NCBI RefSeq assembly: GCF_024704835.1
Contig: NZ_JAMXBE010000003.1
Coordinates: 62,001-126,000 of the forward strand
Origin: Parapedobacter tibetensis
GTDB lineage: Bacteria; Bacteroidota; Bacteroidia; Sphingobacteriales; Sphingobacteriaceae
DNA: 64,000 bases
Reading direction: 5' to 3'
Shown: piece by piece, positions 45,701 to 54,985 of the stretch
How the letters are laid out: every line of letters starts with the position of its first letter
Position numbering within the stretch: position 1 is the first letter of the stretch
Notes under the pieces: model-generated
Told to the model about the DNA's origin: nothing
Database searches by the model: none
Seen by the model: only the letters and a program-made list of their open reading frames with translations
Position numbers and translations under genes: made by a program

Positions 45701-48700
45701 TGCCGATATCACCCCCAATCCCGACAACATCTTCTACGTGGATATCGCTAAAAAGGATGTAGAGGGGCACACCCCTATAGGCGATTCCTGGGCTAATGCC
45801 CTGCCCGAACTGGCCGATGCACTGCTGTGGGCCAGATTACATTGGGGTGAAGATGGAACCGATGCAGGTTGGAACGCAGGGCAACCGCTGAAAATCTACG
45901 TGGCCAAAGGCACCTACCTGCCGCTGTACCATGCAGCAGACGGGTCATATATTGCAGACGGCGACCGGGACAACGCCTTCGTGATGGTGCCCAATACGAA
46001 GCTCTATGGCGGGTTCGACCCCACGAGCGGCATCACCGATTTAACCCACCAACGTATCGTTCCGAACCTGGGAGAAGAATCTTTCACCGGCGGAAGCATC
46101 CTCTCCGGCAACATCGGCGAGCCCGGCGACCAAACCGATAATGCATACCACGTGGTGATCACCGCCGGTGCCGCACTGGATGAACACTTCCTGATGGACG
46201 GTTTTACCATTACCGGTGGGTATGGGGATCTCGATGCCACGATTACCGTGAATGGGCAGCAGGTGTTTCAACTAGATGGCGGTGGGTGGATGAATGCGGG
46301 TGGAAGCCCGACGGCTAACCACCTCTTGATTAATGGGAATACCATACGCGAGAGTAGATTATTACCGTTAGGAGCTGGTTGGTTTAACAATGGCGGAAAC
46401 CCCATATTAACCAATTCGACGATCAGCGGAAATCATGCGCCATCAGGTGATGGTGGTGGAATAGCTAATAATGTTTCCAATCCCGAGCTGACCAACGTAA
46501 TCATCAGTGGAAACACGGCCAGCAGGGGCGGCGGGATGTTTAACGCAGGTTCCCCCATCCTGACTAACATCACCATCAGCGGTAATACGGCCAGCCAGGG
46601 CGGTGGGATGTTTAACATCAGTGCATCAAGCCCCATCAACATCCGTAACAGCATCATTTGGGGAAACAGCAGTGGGATATATAATTTTTCAAGCACAGTC
46701 ACTATCAACCACAGCATTGTACAGGGTGGATATGCCGGCGAGGGAAACCTCGATGAAGACCCCTTGTTTGTCAACGCTCCAGACCATACCGGCGCCCCGT
46801 TTACAGGCGGCGACTACCGCCTGCAAGTGGGCAGTTCAGCGATAGACGCGGGGGACAATACTGTGTACGATGCCGGTCAAACACCGGATCTTTCTGCCAT
46901 CGATACGGATCTGGATGGCGCTGCCCGTATCCAGGGGACCGCCGTAGATATGGGTGCGTATGAACTTCGGTCTGGCCACGGCAACATGTTATATGTCAAC
47001 CAAAACGTAACGGGTGGCAACGGCTCTGGCGATAGCTGGGCCAACGCTATTCCCGAACTGGCCACGGCACTCGCTTGGGCAAAGGATAACGCCGGCAATT
47101 GGACGGAAACCGCCCCGCTTCAAATCTGGGTAGCTGCAGGGGAATACCAACCCACGGCCGGCCAATCCTTTGAAATGGTAGATCATGTAAAAATCTATGG
47201 TGGCTTTGCCGGTGAAGAAAACGAACTGGACCTGCGTGATTGGAATCTACATAACACCACCCTCCTAGGCAACGGTTCTTCCGTTGTCCACAATCCGGAA
47301 GGGCTCACGCTTTCCCGCATTGCTGTTTTGGACGGCTTTACCATAACCGGGGGTAATAACACCCAAGGTGGCGGAATCTATAATAGAGGTGATGCTACCT
47401 TTGCCAACCTCATCATTACCGGCAACACGGCTACCGGTTCCGGCGGGGGCATGCGGAATTTCGCCTCACCGTTGCTTTATAATATTCTCTTCACCAAAAA
47501 CCGTTCTCCCCTTGGTGCGGGGTTCTTCAATACGGAAGTCGCTGGTGGCCAACCCAGCCAACCTATACTCCTCAATGTGACCAGCAGCGGCAACGAAGGC
47601 GATAGCGGACAGGAGTTACACCTGGAAGCGGGTAAACCGATCATCCGGAATTCTATTTTTTACGGAAATGGAACCGACGGTGTGAACAGCGAGCACGACA
47701 TCAAAAACAGCCTCGTGCAGAGTCTGACCGTCAATAGCGATGGGAATGTACCAGGCATGACCAACCCGCTCTTTACCGATGCCACAACTGGTGATTTCTC
47801 GCTAAGTCCGGCAAGTGCGGCCATCAATGCGGGGAGTAATGAGGCGTATGTCAATTACATAGGAGCCTTAGCTGACCAGCTTGACCTGATCGGCGCAGCT
47901 AGGGTACAACAGGGCACCATCGATATGGGTGCCTTGGAAGGCCCCGGCAAACGGATATTGGTACCCGCAGAAACTGGCAATATCCTATACGTTAATCAGG
48001 AGGTCGATCAACAAGCAGTCGATTACACAGGCGATGGTTCCTCTTGGGTCAATGCCGTGCCCGACCTTTGGAGTGCGCTGATCTGGGCTAGGAAAAATGC
48101 CGGTAACTGGTCGGAAACTGATCCCCTCCAAATCTGGGTGTCCGAAGGGGAATACCAGCCCGCCCGTGGCCAATCTTTTGAAATGGTAGACCACGTGAAA
48201 ATCTATGGTGGATTTGAGGGTACGGAAACCACCCTGGCAGCGCGTGATCTCTCAGGAAGCACTACCGTCTTGTATGGTAATGGAAATTCCATTGTCCGTA
48301 ACCCGGAGGGGCTCACACTCTCCCGCCACGCGGTACTTGATGGCTTTGTCATCGGCGATTTCGGTTTCTTCGAAATGGAAGAAGCCCCCGAAGGCGCAGG
48401 CATATATAACAGCGGGGATGCTACTTTTGCCAACCTTTACATCTTGAATAACACCGCTGAAACAGCTGGGGGTGGTATTTATAATACCGGGTCAGCACTA
48501 TTTTATAATACACTGATTGTAGGAAATACCGCGCCTAAAGGTGCAGGCTTTTATAACGCATCTGCAAGCAGTGCTCCCGTACTGGTCAATGTCACGATTC
48601 TGGGTAATTTAGCAGCTGAGGGACAGGCATTTTACTTGGAAGCCGGCAATCCGATCATCCGCAATGCTATTTTGTATGGCAATGCGGTGTTCGGTATAAC

Positions 48701-51700
48701 GGATGCCACCGATGTCCAATACAGCCTGGTGCAGGGAAGGATGGCTACCGACAACGGCAATGTCGCCGATGTAGGCTTCCCGCTCTTCGAATATGCAGCA
48801 CTTGAGGCCATGATGTTCCCGACCAGTCCAACCATCAACACCGGCAGCAACCAGGCGTACATCGATCTCGTCGGACCGTTTGATGATCAGTTAAGTTTTT
48901 TTGGTTTTCCCAGGCTGCAGCAAGATATTATCGATATGGGTGCCATCGAAACCCCATTCAAAAAAGCGCTGGCGCCAGACGCAAACAACATCATTTATGT
49001 CAATAAAACCGTAGATCAAACCACCGCTGAATACGCTACTGACGGCAGCAGCTGGTCCAATGCGGTACCTGAACTGGCCGATGCACTGCTGTGGGCTCGT
49101 GCGAAACGGGAATTGGAAACTTTGATTCCCGAGCCGGTAACTGGTGACCCGCTGAAAATCTATGTGGCCAAAGGCACCTACTTGCCCCGCTACGATGCGG
49201 AAGACTATCGTTATGTGTTTGAAGGCGACGGCAGGGGCAACGCTTTCGTGATGGTACCCAATACGCTGCTCTATGGCGGTTTCGATCCCGCAAACGGCAT
49301 CACGGAGCTTACTCACCAACGGATCGTTCCGAGCGTTGGCGAAGAATCCCTCACTGGCGGAAGTACCCTCTCCGGCAATATCGGCGATGTGAACAGCAAT
49401 ACGGACAACACCTACCATGTGGTCATCGCCGCCGGCACCACAACGGATGAAAGCTTTCTGATGGACGGTTTTACGATTACAGGAGGGTATGCCGATTCCG
49501 ATGGCACGGTTGAGGTGAATGGGCAAACCGTTTCTCAACGGAATGGTGGTGGATGGTTCAACATCATTGGAAGTCCGATAATCGACCAGGCGCTGATCAG
49601 TAAAAGCAGGGCTGGCATAAATCGTACAGGAAACAGCGCTGGTTGGTTGAATAAGCTTGGGATAAACCCAATGTTGATCAACTCAATAGTTGATGCAAAT
49701 CCTATTATACTGGCCAATGTGACCACCGAAGCTACCAAGGCAAATCGGGTCAACCTGATGGCCGACGAAGGCCCTTCCCCGATCCTGACTAACGTGATTA
49801 TCAGCGGGAATATGGCTCAAGACGGTGGCGGGATGTACGGCTCGATGTCTTCGCCCGTGCTGACCAACGTAATCATCAGCGGAAACACCGCTACTGCTCG
49901 CGGCGGGGCAATGTATAACGACGAATCGTCCCCCACGCTGACCAATGTGACCATCAGTGGGAATACAGCGCTTAATGGCGGGGCGATTGCGGGTCTTGGC
50001 CTTACGGACATCTCCACCAACATCCGCAATAGTATCATTTGGGGAAATAGCAGCGGGATACTTCATTCGGAAGGTGAATTAAATATTACCCACAGCATTA
50101 TACAGGACGGATATGCCGGCGAGGGAAACCTGGAAATAGACCCCTTATTTGTCAACCCTCCAAGTTATGAAGGGGCCCCGTTCAGGAATGGCGATTACCG
50201 CCTGCAAGCGGGCAGCCCGGCCATCGACAAAGGCAGCAACAGCGCCTATTCAGGAGTGTTGGATAACGACTCCGACTTAGGCGGTAACCCTCGGCTGAAT
50301 GGCAGCACCATCGATATGGGCGCCTATGAGTTCCAACGTGAACCGGAACCAACCATCACTCCAGACGCAGGCAACATCCTCTACGTGGACATTGCTAAAA
50401 AGGATGTGGAGGGGCATATCCCCACAGGCGACTCTTGGGCAAACGCGCTGCCCGAACTGGCCGATGCCCTGAAATGGGCCGGTGATCATAAAGAAGACGA
50501 ACTTTGGGATAGCACTATCCCCTTGCAGATCTGGGTGGCCAACGGTACGTACCTGCCGCTGTACCGTGCGGCAGAAACAGATAATCGGGGCAACGAAACC
50601 ACCAACCGAGACCGAGCTTTTGTGCTGGTGCCTGATGTGCAACTATACGGAGGGTTCGATCCCGACAATGGTATCGAAACACGCGATGATACCCGTATCC
50701 TGCCGGGTGTCACCCCGAGCGAAGTCGAGGGGGGCACCATCCTCTCCGGCGACCTGGACAATAGCGAAAGCCTTTCTAACGGCGATGCCTATCACGTAGT
50801 AATCTCCGTTAACGAAGTGGGCACGGCCCGCTTAGACGGTTTTACCATCACGGGAAGCAATGCCAATACAGGGCTCACTACCATCAGCGTCAATGGAACC
50901 CCTGTTAATAGAGATTTTGGCGGCGGGATGTTTAACTTAACGTCGTCCCCAGCCGTCACCAACGTCGCATTTTTTGGTAATGCGGCAACTCGGGGCGGCG
51001 CAATGTATAATTATAGCTCGTCCCCTGCACTAACCAACGTCGCATTTTTCCGCAATGCTGCAGACGCACTCGGCGGAGGGATGTTTAACGAAGAATCTTC
51101 TCCGGCCATCACCAACTCCACGTTTTCCGGAAATACAGCAATCTACGGCGGCGGGATGTATAATTCCTCCTCCTCCCCGATCATCACCAACGCTACGTTT
51201 GCTGGGAATTCTGCTAGCGGCGAAGGCGGCGGGATATACGATAACGTATCCTCCACCACACTGCACAACAGCATTGTTTATGGCAATAGCAGCGGAATGG
51301 AGGACAATACGGGGGCTTCCACCATCACTTACAGCTTGGTGCAGGGAATGGACGCTAATGAGGCAACCGGCGTGTTAGATGGCACCGACTCCGAGCTAAC
51401 CCCTGATGCCATATTTGTATCCACAGTGGCGCCTGGCCTGTCAATAGGCGGCGACTATCGCCTGCAACCCAATAGCCCGGTCATTAATGTGGGTAGCAAC
51501 GAAGCGTATAAGGCCGTGAATGGCACGGATATCGCCAGCGACCTCGACTTGGGTGGCGAACCGCGGGTGTATAACTACCCCGACGGCACTATCGATATGG
51601 GCGCTTATGAGTATCAGGGTAGTCAGGTACCTGCAATCGTTAGCCTTTCGACACCGGAAGTCGTGCAGGTAGACCATGGCACGGCCCTAAACACCATTGA

Positions 51701-54700
51701 CAATCTTCCCACGGAAATAACGGGCACCTTGAGTGATGAAACAGAAGTGACCGTGGCACTAGACGGAAATACCGACAACTGGATGCTGTTAGAACCTGAA
51801 GGTGATGCGTACAACGGCGAAACAGCGGGCACATATGTGTTCGCGGTACCGCTGGTATTGCCGGATCCGGGCGACGAGCCCTTCTTTACTAACCCTGAAG
51901 ACTTGCAAGTCCGGATAACCGTAACGGTCGCGAAAGGCGCACCACAATTTACCGCTTCATGGAATGATACGGGCATCCATGTTGGGGAAGGGCTTTCACT
52001 GACCTATGGCGATAGTGGAGTACTTACATTCGGCAGCACCGATCCCAATGCGGAAATCTCCCATGCGTTTGAGGAAGGCGACGCACTTGTACTGAATCTG
52101 AACGATTTGAATGCGGTAGTCGCACAACTGGCTGGCACAGCCACATTGACCGTACAACAGGGAGAAACGGACAACTTTGAAGCGGCTTCGTTGAGTTTTA
52201 TGGTCACGGTGGCACCGAAAGCCATCACCATCATGCCCGCGGCCGGCCAAGAGAAGATATATGGTGCAGCTGACCCTGCGGATTACGGCCATGCCTTGGC
52301 CGAGGACAGTGAATTAGTGCATGGGGATGCCCTGACGGATATCATTTCCGGAACTTCGCGCGAAGCCGGCGAAAATGTGGGTGAATACGACATCATATTA
52401 ACGGTTGAAGGTGAACGCGCTAATAATTATGACATTACGTTCGAGGAAGATAATAACGCTTTTGTAATTGCACCGTATGTGATTACCGTAACAGCGGACG
52501 ATAAATCCAAGATCTATTGTACGGACGATCCGGCGCTGACCTATACAACGGCACCAACGTTGATCGGTGACGATGTCTTCACGGGTGAACTGGCCCGCGA
52601 GTCCGGCGAGGATGTCGGCACCTACGCGATTACCCAGGGTATGCTGACCGCCGGAGATAACTACGCGATGACGTTCGAAGGGGGTACGTTGACCATCACG
52701 CCAGCAGGTTATGAAGGCATCACGTTCAACGACGGTACCTTCACCTACGATGGCATGGAACACACGCTGGCCATCATGGGCGAACTGCCGGAAGGTGCGT
52801 CGGTGACTTACCAAAACAACGGACGCATAGATGCAGGTACGCAGGAGGTGACCGCCACCATCACGGGTGACAACCACGGGGATATGGAATTGAAGGCCGA
52901 ACTGACCGTAACACCACTGGTCATTACGGTGACGGCGGATGATAAATCCAAAGTGTTCGGAACGAACGATCCGGCGCTGACCTACACGGCAGCACCGACA
53001 TTGATCGATAACGACGTCTTCACGGGTGAACTGGCCCGCGAGTCCGGCGAGGATGTGGGCACCTACGCGATTACGCAGGGTATGCTGACCGCCGGAGATA
53101 ACTACACGGTCACGTTCGAAGCGGGTACACTGACCATCACCAAAGCCAAGGCTGTTATCACTGCCGATGCGTTGCAGACCCACACCTACGACGGAGCGGT
53201 CAAAAATATAGTGGTCAACCTAAACCATAGTGAAACCACGCTAGGCTACAACCCGCAGCGGGGGTACACCGATGCGGGCACCTACCCCACCACCATTACC
53301 GCCGCTGAAACGGCTAACTATCAGGCCGCCAGTAGGGAGGTGACCCTCAAGATCACCAAGGCGGACTGGACGGGTACACCGGTGACCTTCCCCGACATCG
53401 ATCCCATCGTTTATGATGGTGAAGAACACGGAATAACCGTGGATGATGTGCCCCCAGGCAGTGAAGTGATCTATACCATCATCGATGGCGATGGCAACGA
53501 GATCCCCGGAAACACCATTACCGACGCAGGGGATTATACAGTGATTGTCGTTATCCGTCAGGACAACTATGAGGACATCACGGTAAGTACGCCGGTGACC
53601 ATCACCAAAGCCCAAGCCACCATCACCGCCGATGCGTTGCAGACCCACACCTATAGCGGGACGGTCAAAAACGTAGCGGCTAGCCTGAACCATGGTGAAA
53701 CCACGCTGGAATACAACCCACAACAGGGATACACCGAGGCGGGCAGTTACCTCATCACAGTAACGGCCAAGGAAACCGCCAATTACCTCAGTGCGGAAGC
53801 CAGTACCGTGACCCTCGTCATCGAGCGGGCGGTTTGGAATGGCCCCGCCATCACGTTGCCGCAAAAGCTCGAATTCACTTACGACGGCAAGCCTCATCCG
53901 GTGACGGCCATAAACCTACCGCCCGATGCCACCGTGGAATACACCGTGACGGATGCCGATGGCAATACCAAACCCGGCAACACCGTGACCGAAGCAGGGG
54001 AATATACGGTGAGGGTAACGGTGAAACAGGACAACTACCAGGACGTGGTCATATCCACCAAGGTGACCGTGAAGCCTGGCATACGTACCATCAGCTTCCC
54101 ATCCCTACCGGAGAAAACCTTCGGCGATGGGGACTTCGACGCTGAGGCTACAGCCAGCAGCGGTGAGGAAGTGGGCTATATGAGTAGCGATCCTACAGTA
54201 GCCACCATCGTGGATGGCCGCATCCATATCGTTGGCGCGGGAACAGCCAACATCACGGCCACCGTGCCGGAGAATGCTAATTACGCATCCCGGCCGTCGG
54301 CAACCCAAACCCTGGTGGTACGCAAAGCTTCCCAGTCCATCGACTTCGATGCCCCGGCGACCGTCGACCGCGATGCGGGCAGCATCACGCTGGACGTATC
54401 GGCGGGCAGTGGCCTACCGGTAACGCTTGAAGTGGATGACCCCGAGGTGGCCACACTGAATGGCACTACCCTTCGTATCCACCGGCTAGGCACGGTGCGC
54501 ATTACCGCCATACAGGAAGGGGACGCCAACCACGAAGCGGCCGAGCCGGTGACCGTGACTATCCGTGTCGTTGATCCAACGGCCGAACTGCCGATGCGCG
54601 TCAGCAAAGTCGTATCACCCAACAGCGATGGCATCAATGAATTCCTTCTCATCGAGGGGATCAAGGACCATCCCGAAAACAAGGTGACGGTATTCAACCG

Positions 54701-54872
54701 GAACGGCACCATCCTCTATGAGGCCAAGGGATACAACAACGGCAGCATCGCGTTCAGGGGCATCAGCACCGGCCAGCTGCCCCTGCCCGCAGGAACCTAT
54801 TTCTACGTAGCGGAAATCAAGGTCAACGGAACATGGAAATACGAAAAGGGATGGTTTGTATTGAGGTACTAG
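42783..54872 (+). CDS. Giant modular T9SS adhesin (beta-helix, DUF285, MBG, CHU_C)
   Basis: One uninterrupted 4029-codon frame. Signal peptide (about 1-31, ending VQAQ); six right-handed beta-helix modules at about 30-470, 981-1398, 1400-1720, 1730-2059, 2068-2522 and 2528-2945, each starting YVNxxx-GDGSSWANAxPELADAL (spelled in parts) and ending with choice-of-anchor-Q-like DMGAYE; thirteen DUF285/BspA repeats of 25 residues (about 600-920); Ig-like and MBG domains (about 2953-3936); and a type B gliding-motility CTD (about 3938-4029, SPNSDGINEFLLIEGI, VTVFNRNGTILYEA, GTYFYV). It is secreted by the T9SS and probably serves in attachment or matrix binding. A PorP/SprF gene follows. Repeats differ enough to exclude a simple assembly artefact. 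Confidence 0.93.
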   Translation: MTVFTTNSPGRLMSLLLTLCLLGMADMVQAQTIRYVKEGGTGNGSSWANAAGDLQAMINASAVGNQIWVAAGTYLPTRPANNLEVINPVNRDNAFTFVKNVKIYGGFPATGNPGMADRDWQAHPSVLSGNIGDSGDQTDNAYHVVITAGASVTTDFLMDGFTITEGYGNLVATITVNGQNIEQRTGGGWMNVGGSPTASHLLITGNTVTNSGSGGGWSNDMGGQAVVSHSTISNNHAENGRGGGIYFGNGSNSMLTNVTISGNTANIGGGISNVSSPSLTNVTIAGNTAAREGGGMYTTIGSPTLTNVLISGNTATNWGGGISNTGSTTLTNVTISGNMAPQGGAVAHRPFVGDEILQMRNAIIWGNSSAFYISLSLPISVNHSIVQGGVDGLTNLDADPLFVNAPDYTGAPFTHGNYRLQAASPAIGAGDNIVYDIGQTPDLSAITTDLDGAARIHGGIVNMGAYESQGIPAITPGDPGNFITTWKTNNDGISNEQQIIIPAQGGGYNYDVYWEDINDDSKNGTISNVTGNLTIEFPSPGTYRVEITGDFPRIFFNNEGDRLKIHAIEQWGNIQWTSMENAFWGAENLVINATDAPDLGGVTSLTNMFRGASSMNSPIGHWDVTNVTDMSGMFSGALAFNRRLNNWTVSKVTNMSQMFQDATSFNGNISGWQTPNVTDMSAMFNGASVFNQALNTWNVSKVTNMALMFRGATSFNRNLNNWTVSSVTDMSDMFNGASAFNQDLSSWVVSNVITMNRMFTQATSFNGNIGNWKEKVSKVTDMAGMFNGASAFNQDLNEWNVSNVTDISGMFNGASAFNQALNNWAVSNVTNMAGMFNGASAFNQTLNMWNVSKVTDMTAMFYDAVSFNGNIGNWIVSSVTDMNGMLFGATNFDRNLGGWDVSNVTSMNGMLYNSGLSLENYDATLIGWAEHGNLKTGVTMGANGLTYCQGADARRQLTDGYNWTIIGDIEQCDADITPNPDNIFYVDIAKKDVEGHTPIGDSWANALPELADALLWARLHWGEDGTDAGWNAGQPLKIYVAKGTYLPLYHAADGSYIADGDRDNAFVMVPNTKLYGGFDPTSGITDLTHQRIVPNLGEESFTGGSILSGNIGEPGDQTDNAYHVVITAGAALDEHFLMDGFTITGGYGDLDATITVNGQQVFQLDGGGWMNAGGSPTANHLLINGNTIRESRLLPLGAGWFNNGGNPILTNSTISGNHAPSGDGGGIANNVSNPELTNVIISGNTASRGGGMFNAGSPILTNITISGNTASQGGGMFNISASSPINIRNSIIWGNSSGIYNFSSTVTINHSIVQGGYAGEGNLDEDPLFVNAPDHTGAPFTGGDYRLQVGSSAIDAGDNTVYDAGQTPDLSAIDTDLDGAARIQGTAVDMGAYELRSGHGNMLYVNQNVTGGNGSGDSWANAIPELATALAWAKDNAGNWTETAPLQIWVAAGEYQPTAGQSFEMVDHVKIYGGFAGEENELDLRDWNLHNTTLLGNGSSVVHNPEGLTLSRIAVLDGFTITGGNNTQGGGIYNRGDATFANLIITGNTATGSGGGMRNFASPLLYNILFTKNRSPLGAGFFNTEVAGGQPSQPILLNVTSSGNEGDSGQELHLEAGKPIIRNSIFYGNGTDGVNSEHDIKNSLVQSLTVNSDGNVPGMTNPLFTDATTGDFSLSPASAAINAGSNEAYVNYIGALADQLDLIGAARVQQGTIDMGALEGPGKRILVPAETGNILYVNQEVDQQAVDYTGDGSSWVNAVPDLWSALIWARKNAGNWSETDPLQIWVSEGEYQPARGQSFEMVDHVKIYGGFEGTETTLAARDLSGSTTVLYGNGNSIVRNPEGLTLSRHAVLDGFVIGDFGFFEMEEAPEGAGIYNSGDATFANLYILNNTAETAGGGIYNTGSALFYNTLIVGNTAPKGAGFYNASASSAPVLVNVTILGNLAAEGQAFYLEAGNPIIRNAILYGNAVFGITDATDVQYSLVQGRMATDNGNVADVGFPLFEYAALEAMMFPTSPTINTGSNQAYIDLVGPFDDQLSFFGFPRLQQDIIDMGAIETPFKKALAPDANNIIYVNKTVDQTTAEYATDGSSWSNAVPELADALLWARAKRELETLIPEPVTGDPLKIYVAKGTYLPRYDAEDYRYVFEGDGRGNAFVMVPNTLLYGGFDPANGITELTHQRIVPSVGEESLTGGSTLSGNIGDVNSNTDNTYHVVIAAGTTTDESFLMDGFTITGGYADSDGTVEVNGQTVSQRNGGGWFNIIGSPIIDQALISKSRAGINRTGNSAGWLNKLGINPMLINSIVDANPIILANVTTEATKANRVNLMADEGPSPILTNVIISGNMAQDGGGMYGSMSSPVLTNVIISGNTATARGGAMYNDESSPTLTNVTISGNTALNGGAIAGLGLTDISTNIRNSIIWGNSSGILHSEGELNITHSIIQDGYAGEGNLEIDPLFVNPPSYEGAPFRNGDYRLQAGSPAIDKGSNSAYSGVLDNDSDLGGNPRLNGSTIDMGAYEFQREPEPTITPDAGNILYVDIAKKDVEGHIPTGDSWANALPELADALKWAGDHKEDELWDSTIPLQIWVANGTYLPLYRAAETDNRGNETTNRDRAFVLVPDVQLYGGFDPDNGIETRDDTRILPGVTPSEVEGGTILSGDLDNSESLSNGDAYHVVISVNEVGTARLDGFTITGSNANTGLTTISVNGTPVNRDFGGGMFNLTSSPAVTNVAFFGNAATRGGAMYNYSSSPALTNVAFFRNAADALGGGMFNEESSPAITNSTFSGNTAIYGGGMYNSSSSPIITNATFAGNSASGEGGGIYDNVSSTTLHNSIVYGNSSGMEDNTGASTITYSLVQGMDANEATGVLDGTDSELTPDAIFVSTVAPGLSIGGDYRLQPNSPVINVGSNEAYKAVNGTDIASDLDLGGEPRVYNYPDGTIDMGAYEYQGSQVPAIVSLSTPEVVQVDHGTALNTIDNLPTEITGTLSDETEVTVALDGNTDNWMLLEPEGDAYNGETAGTYVFAVPLVLPDPGDEPFFTNPEDLQVRITVTVAKGAPQFTASWNDTGIHVGEGLSLTYGDSGVLTFGSTDPNAEISHAFEEGDALVLNLNDLNAVVAQLAGTATLTVQQGETDNFEAASLSFMVTVAPKAITIMPAAGQEKIYGAADPADYGHALAEDSELVHGDALTDIISGTSREAGENVGEYDIILTVEGERANNYDITFEEDNNAFVIAPYVITVTADDKSKIYCTDDPALTYTTAPTLIGDDVFTGELARESGEDVGTYAITQGMLTAGDNYAMTFEGGTLTITPAGYEGITFNDGTFTYDGMEHTLAIMGELPEGASVTYQNNGRIDAGTQEVTATITGDNHGDMELKAELTVTPLVITVTADDKSKVFGTNDPALTYTAAPTLIDNDVFTGELARESGEDVGTYAITQGMLTAGDNYTVTFEAGTLTITKAKAVITADALQTHTYDGAVKNIVVNLNHSETTLGYNPQRGYTDAGTYPTTITAAETANYQAASREVTLKITKADWTGTPVTFPDIDPIVYDGEEHGITVDDVPPGSEVIYTIIDGDGNEIPGNTITDAGDYTVIVVIRQDNYEDITVSTPVTITKAQATITADALQTHTYSGTVKNVAASLNHGETTLEYNPQQGYTEAGSYLITVTAKETANYLSAEASTVTLVIERAVWNGPAITLPQKLEFTYDGKPHPVTAINLPPDATVEYTVTDADGNTKPGNTVTEAGEYTVRVTVKQDNYQDVVISTKVTVKPGIRTISFPSLPEKTFGDGDFDAEATASSGEEVGYMSSDPTVATIVDGRIHIVGAGTANITATVPENANYASRPSATQTLVVRKASQSIDFDAPATVDRDAGSITLDVSAGSGLPVTLEVDDPEVATLNGTTLRIHRLGTVRITAIQEGDANHEAAEPVTVTIRVVDPTAELPMRVSKVVSPNSDGINEFLLIEGIKDHPENKVTVFNRNGTILYEAKGYNNGSIAFRGISTGQLPLPAGTYFYVAEIKVNGTWKYEKGWFVLRY
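44588..45540 (+). repeat. Thirteen DUF285/BspA repeats, 75-base period
   Basis: The units follow VTDMSGMFNGASAFNQ-LNNWNVSN (in parts), 25 residues each. Units 8-10 (about 45115-45340) are nearly identical at DNA level (blocks such as GGCGCATCGGCTTTTAACCA recur), so recent unit duplication or gene conversion is likely. Confidence 0.9.
46985..48958 (+). repeat. Tandem pair of beta-helix modules (3 and 4), 1008-base offset
   Basis: Modules 3 and 4 form a subtype different from modules 1, 2, 5 and 6: both contain LQIWV-EGEYQP, SFEMVDHVKIYGGF and NPEGLTLSR-AVLDGF. Aligned anchors (47121 and 48129) are 1008 bases apart, exactly 336 codons. Confidence 0.8.
52479..53147 (+). repeat. Near-identical MBG domain pair, 441-base offset
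   Basis: About 228 bases at 52479 recur at 52920 (441 bases, 147 codons apart), encoding VTADDKSK...DPALTY...GELARESGEDVGTYAITQG. Silent and replacement changes are few. A second pair (GCCGATGCGTTGCAGACCCA at about 53163 and 53628, 465 bases apart) lies just downstream. Confidence 0.85.
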
Positions 54873-54887
54873 GTTTAACGAATGATT

Positions 54888-54970
54888 GAACACGGATGAC
54901 GCGGATCCATACGGATTATTTTCAATGGCCAACCAGCGAAAATCCGTCCAATCGGTGTAATCCGCGTTCC
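54888..54970. repeat. Imperfect inverted repeat of the AATCCGTGTAATCCGCG type
   Basis: Two arms of about 30 bases (54888-54917 and 54941-54970) are imperfect inverted copies containing CGGATGACGCGGATCC and GGTGTAATCCGCGTT. It fills the adhesin-PorP gap and could form a transcript hairpin. Similar sequence is known to me as a common intergenic repeat in environmental genomes. Confidence 0.6.
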
Positions 54971-54985
54971 ATAAAGATAAAAAAT

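Noticed and set aside
52398-53183. 261-codon minus-strand frame in the MBG region
   Set aside because: It is antisense to well-supported MBG domains. Repeat copies and high GC explain the open frame; there is no start context or family match.
42783-54872. Adhesin as several fused genes or an assembly artefact
   Set aside because: There is one signal peptide at the start and one CHU_C domain at the end. Modules differ in sequence and the frame stays open for 12 kb.
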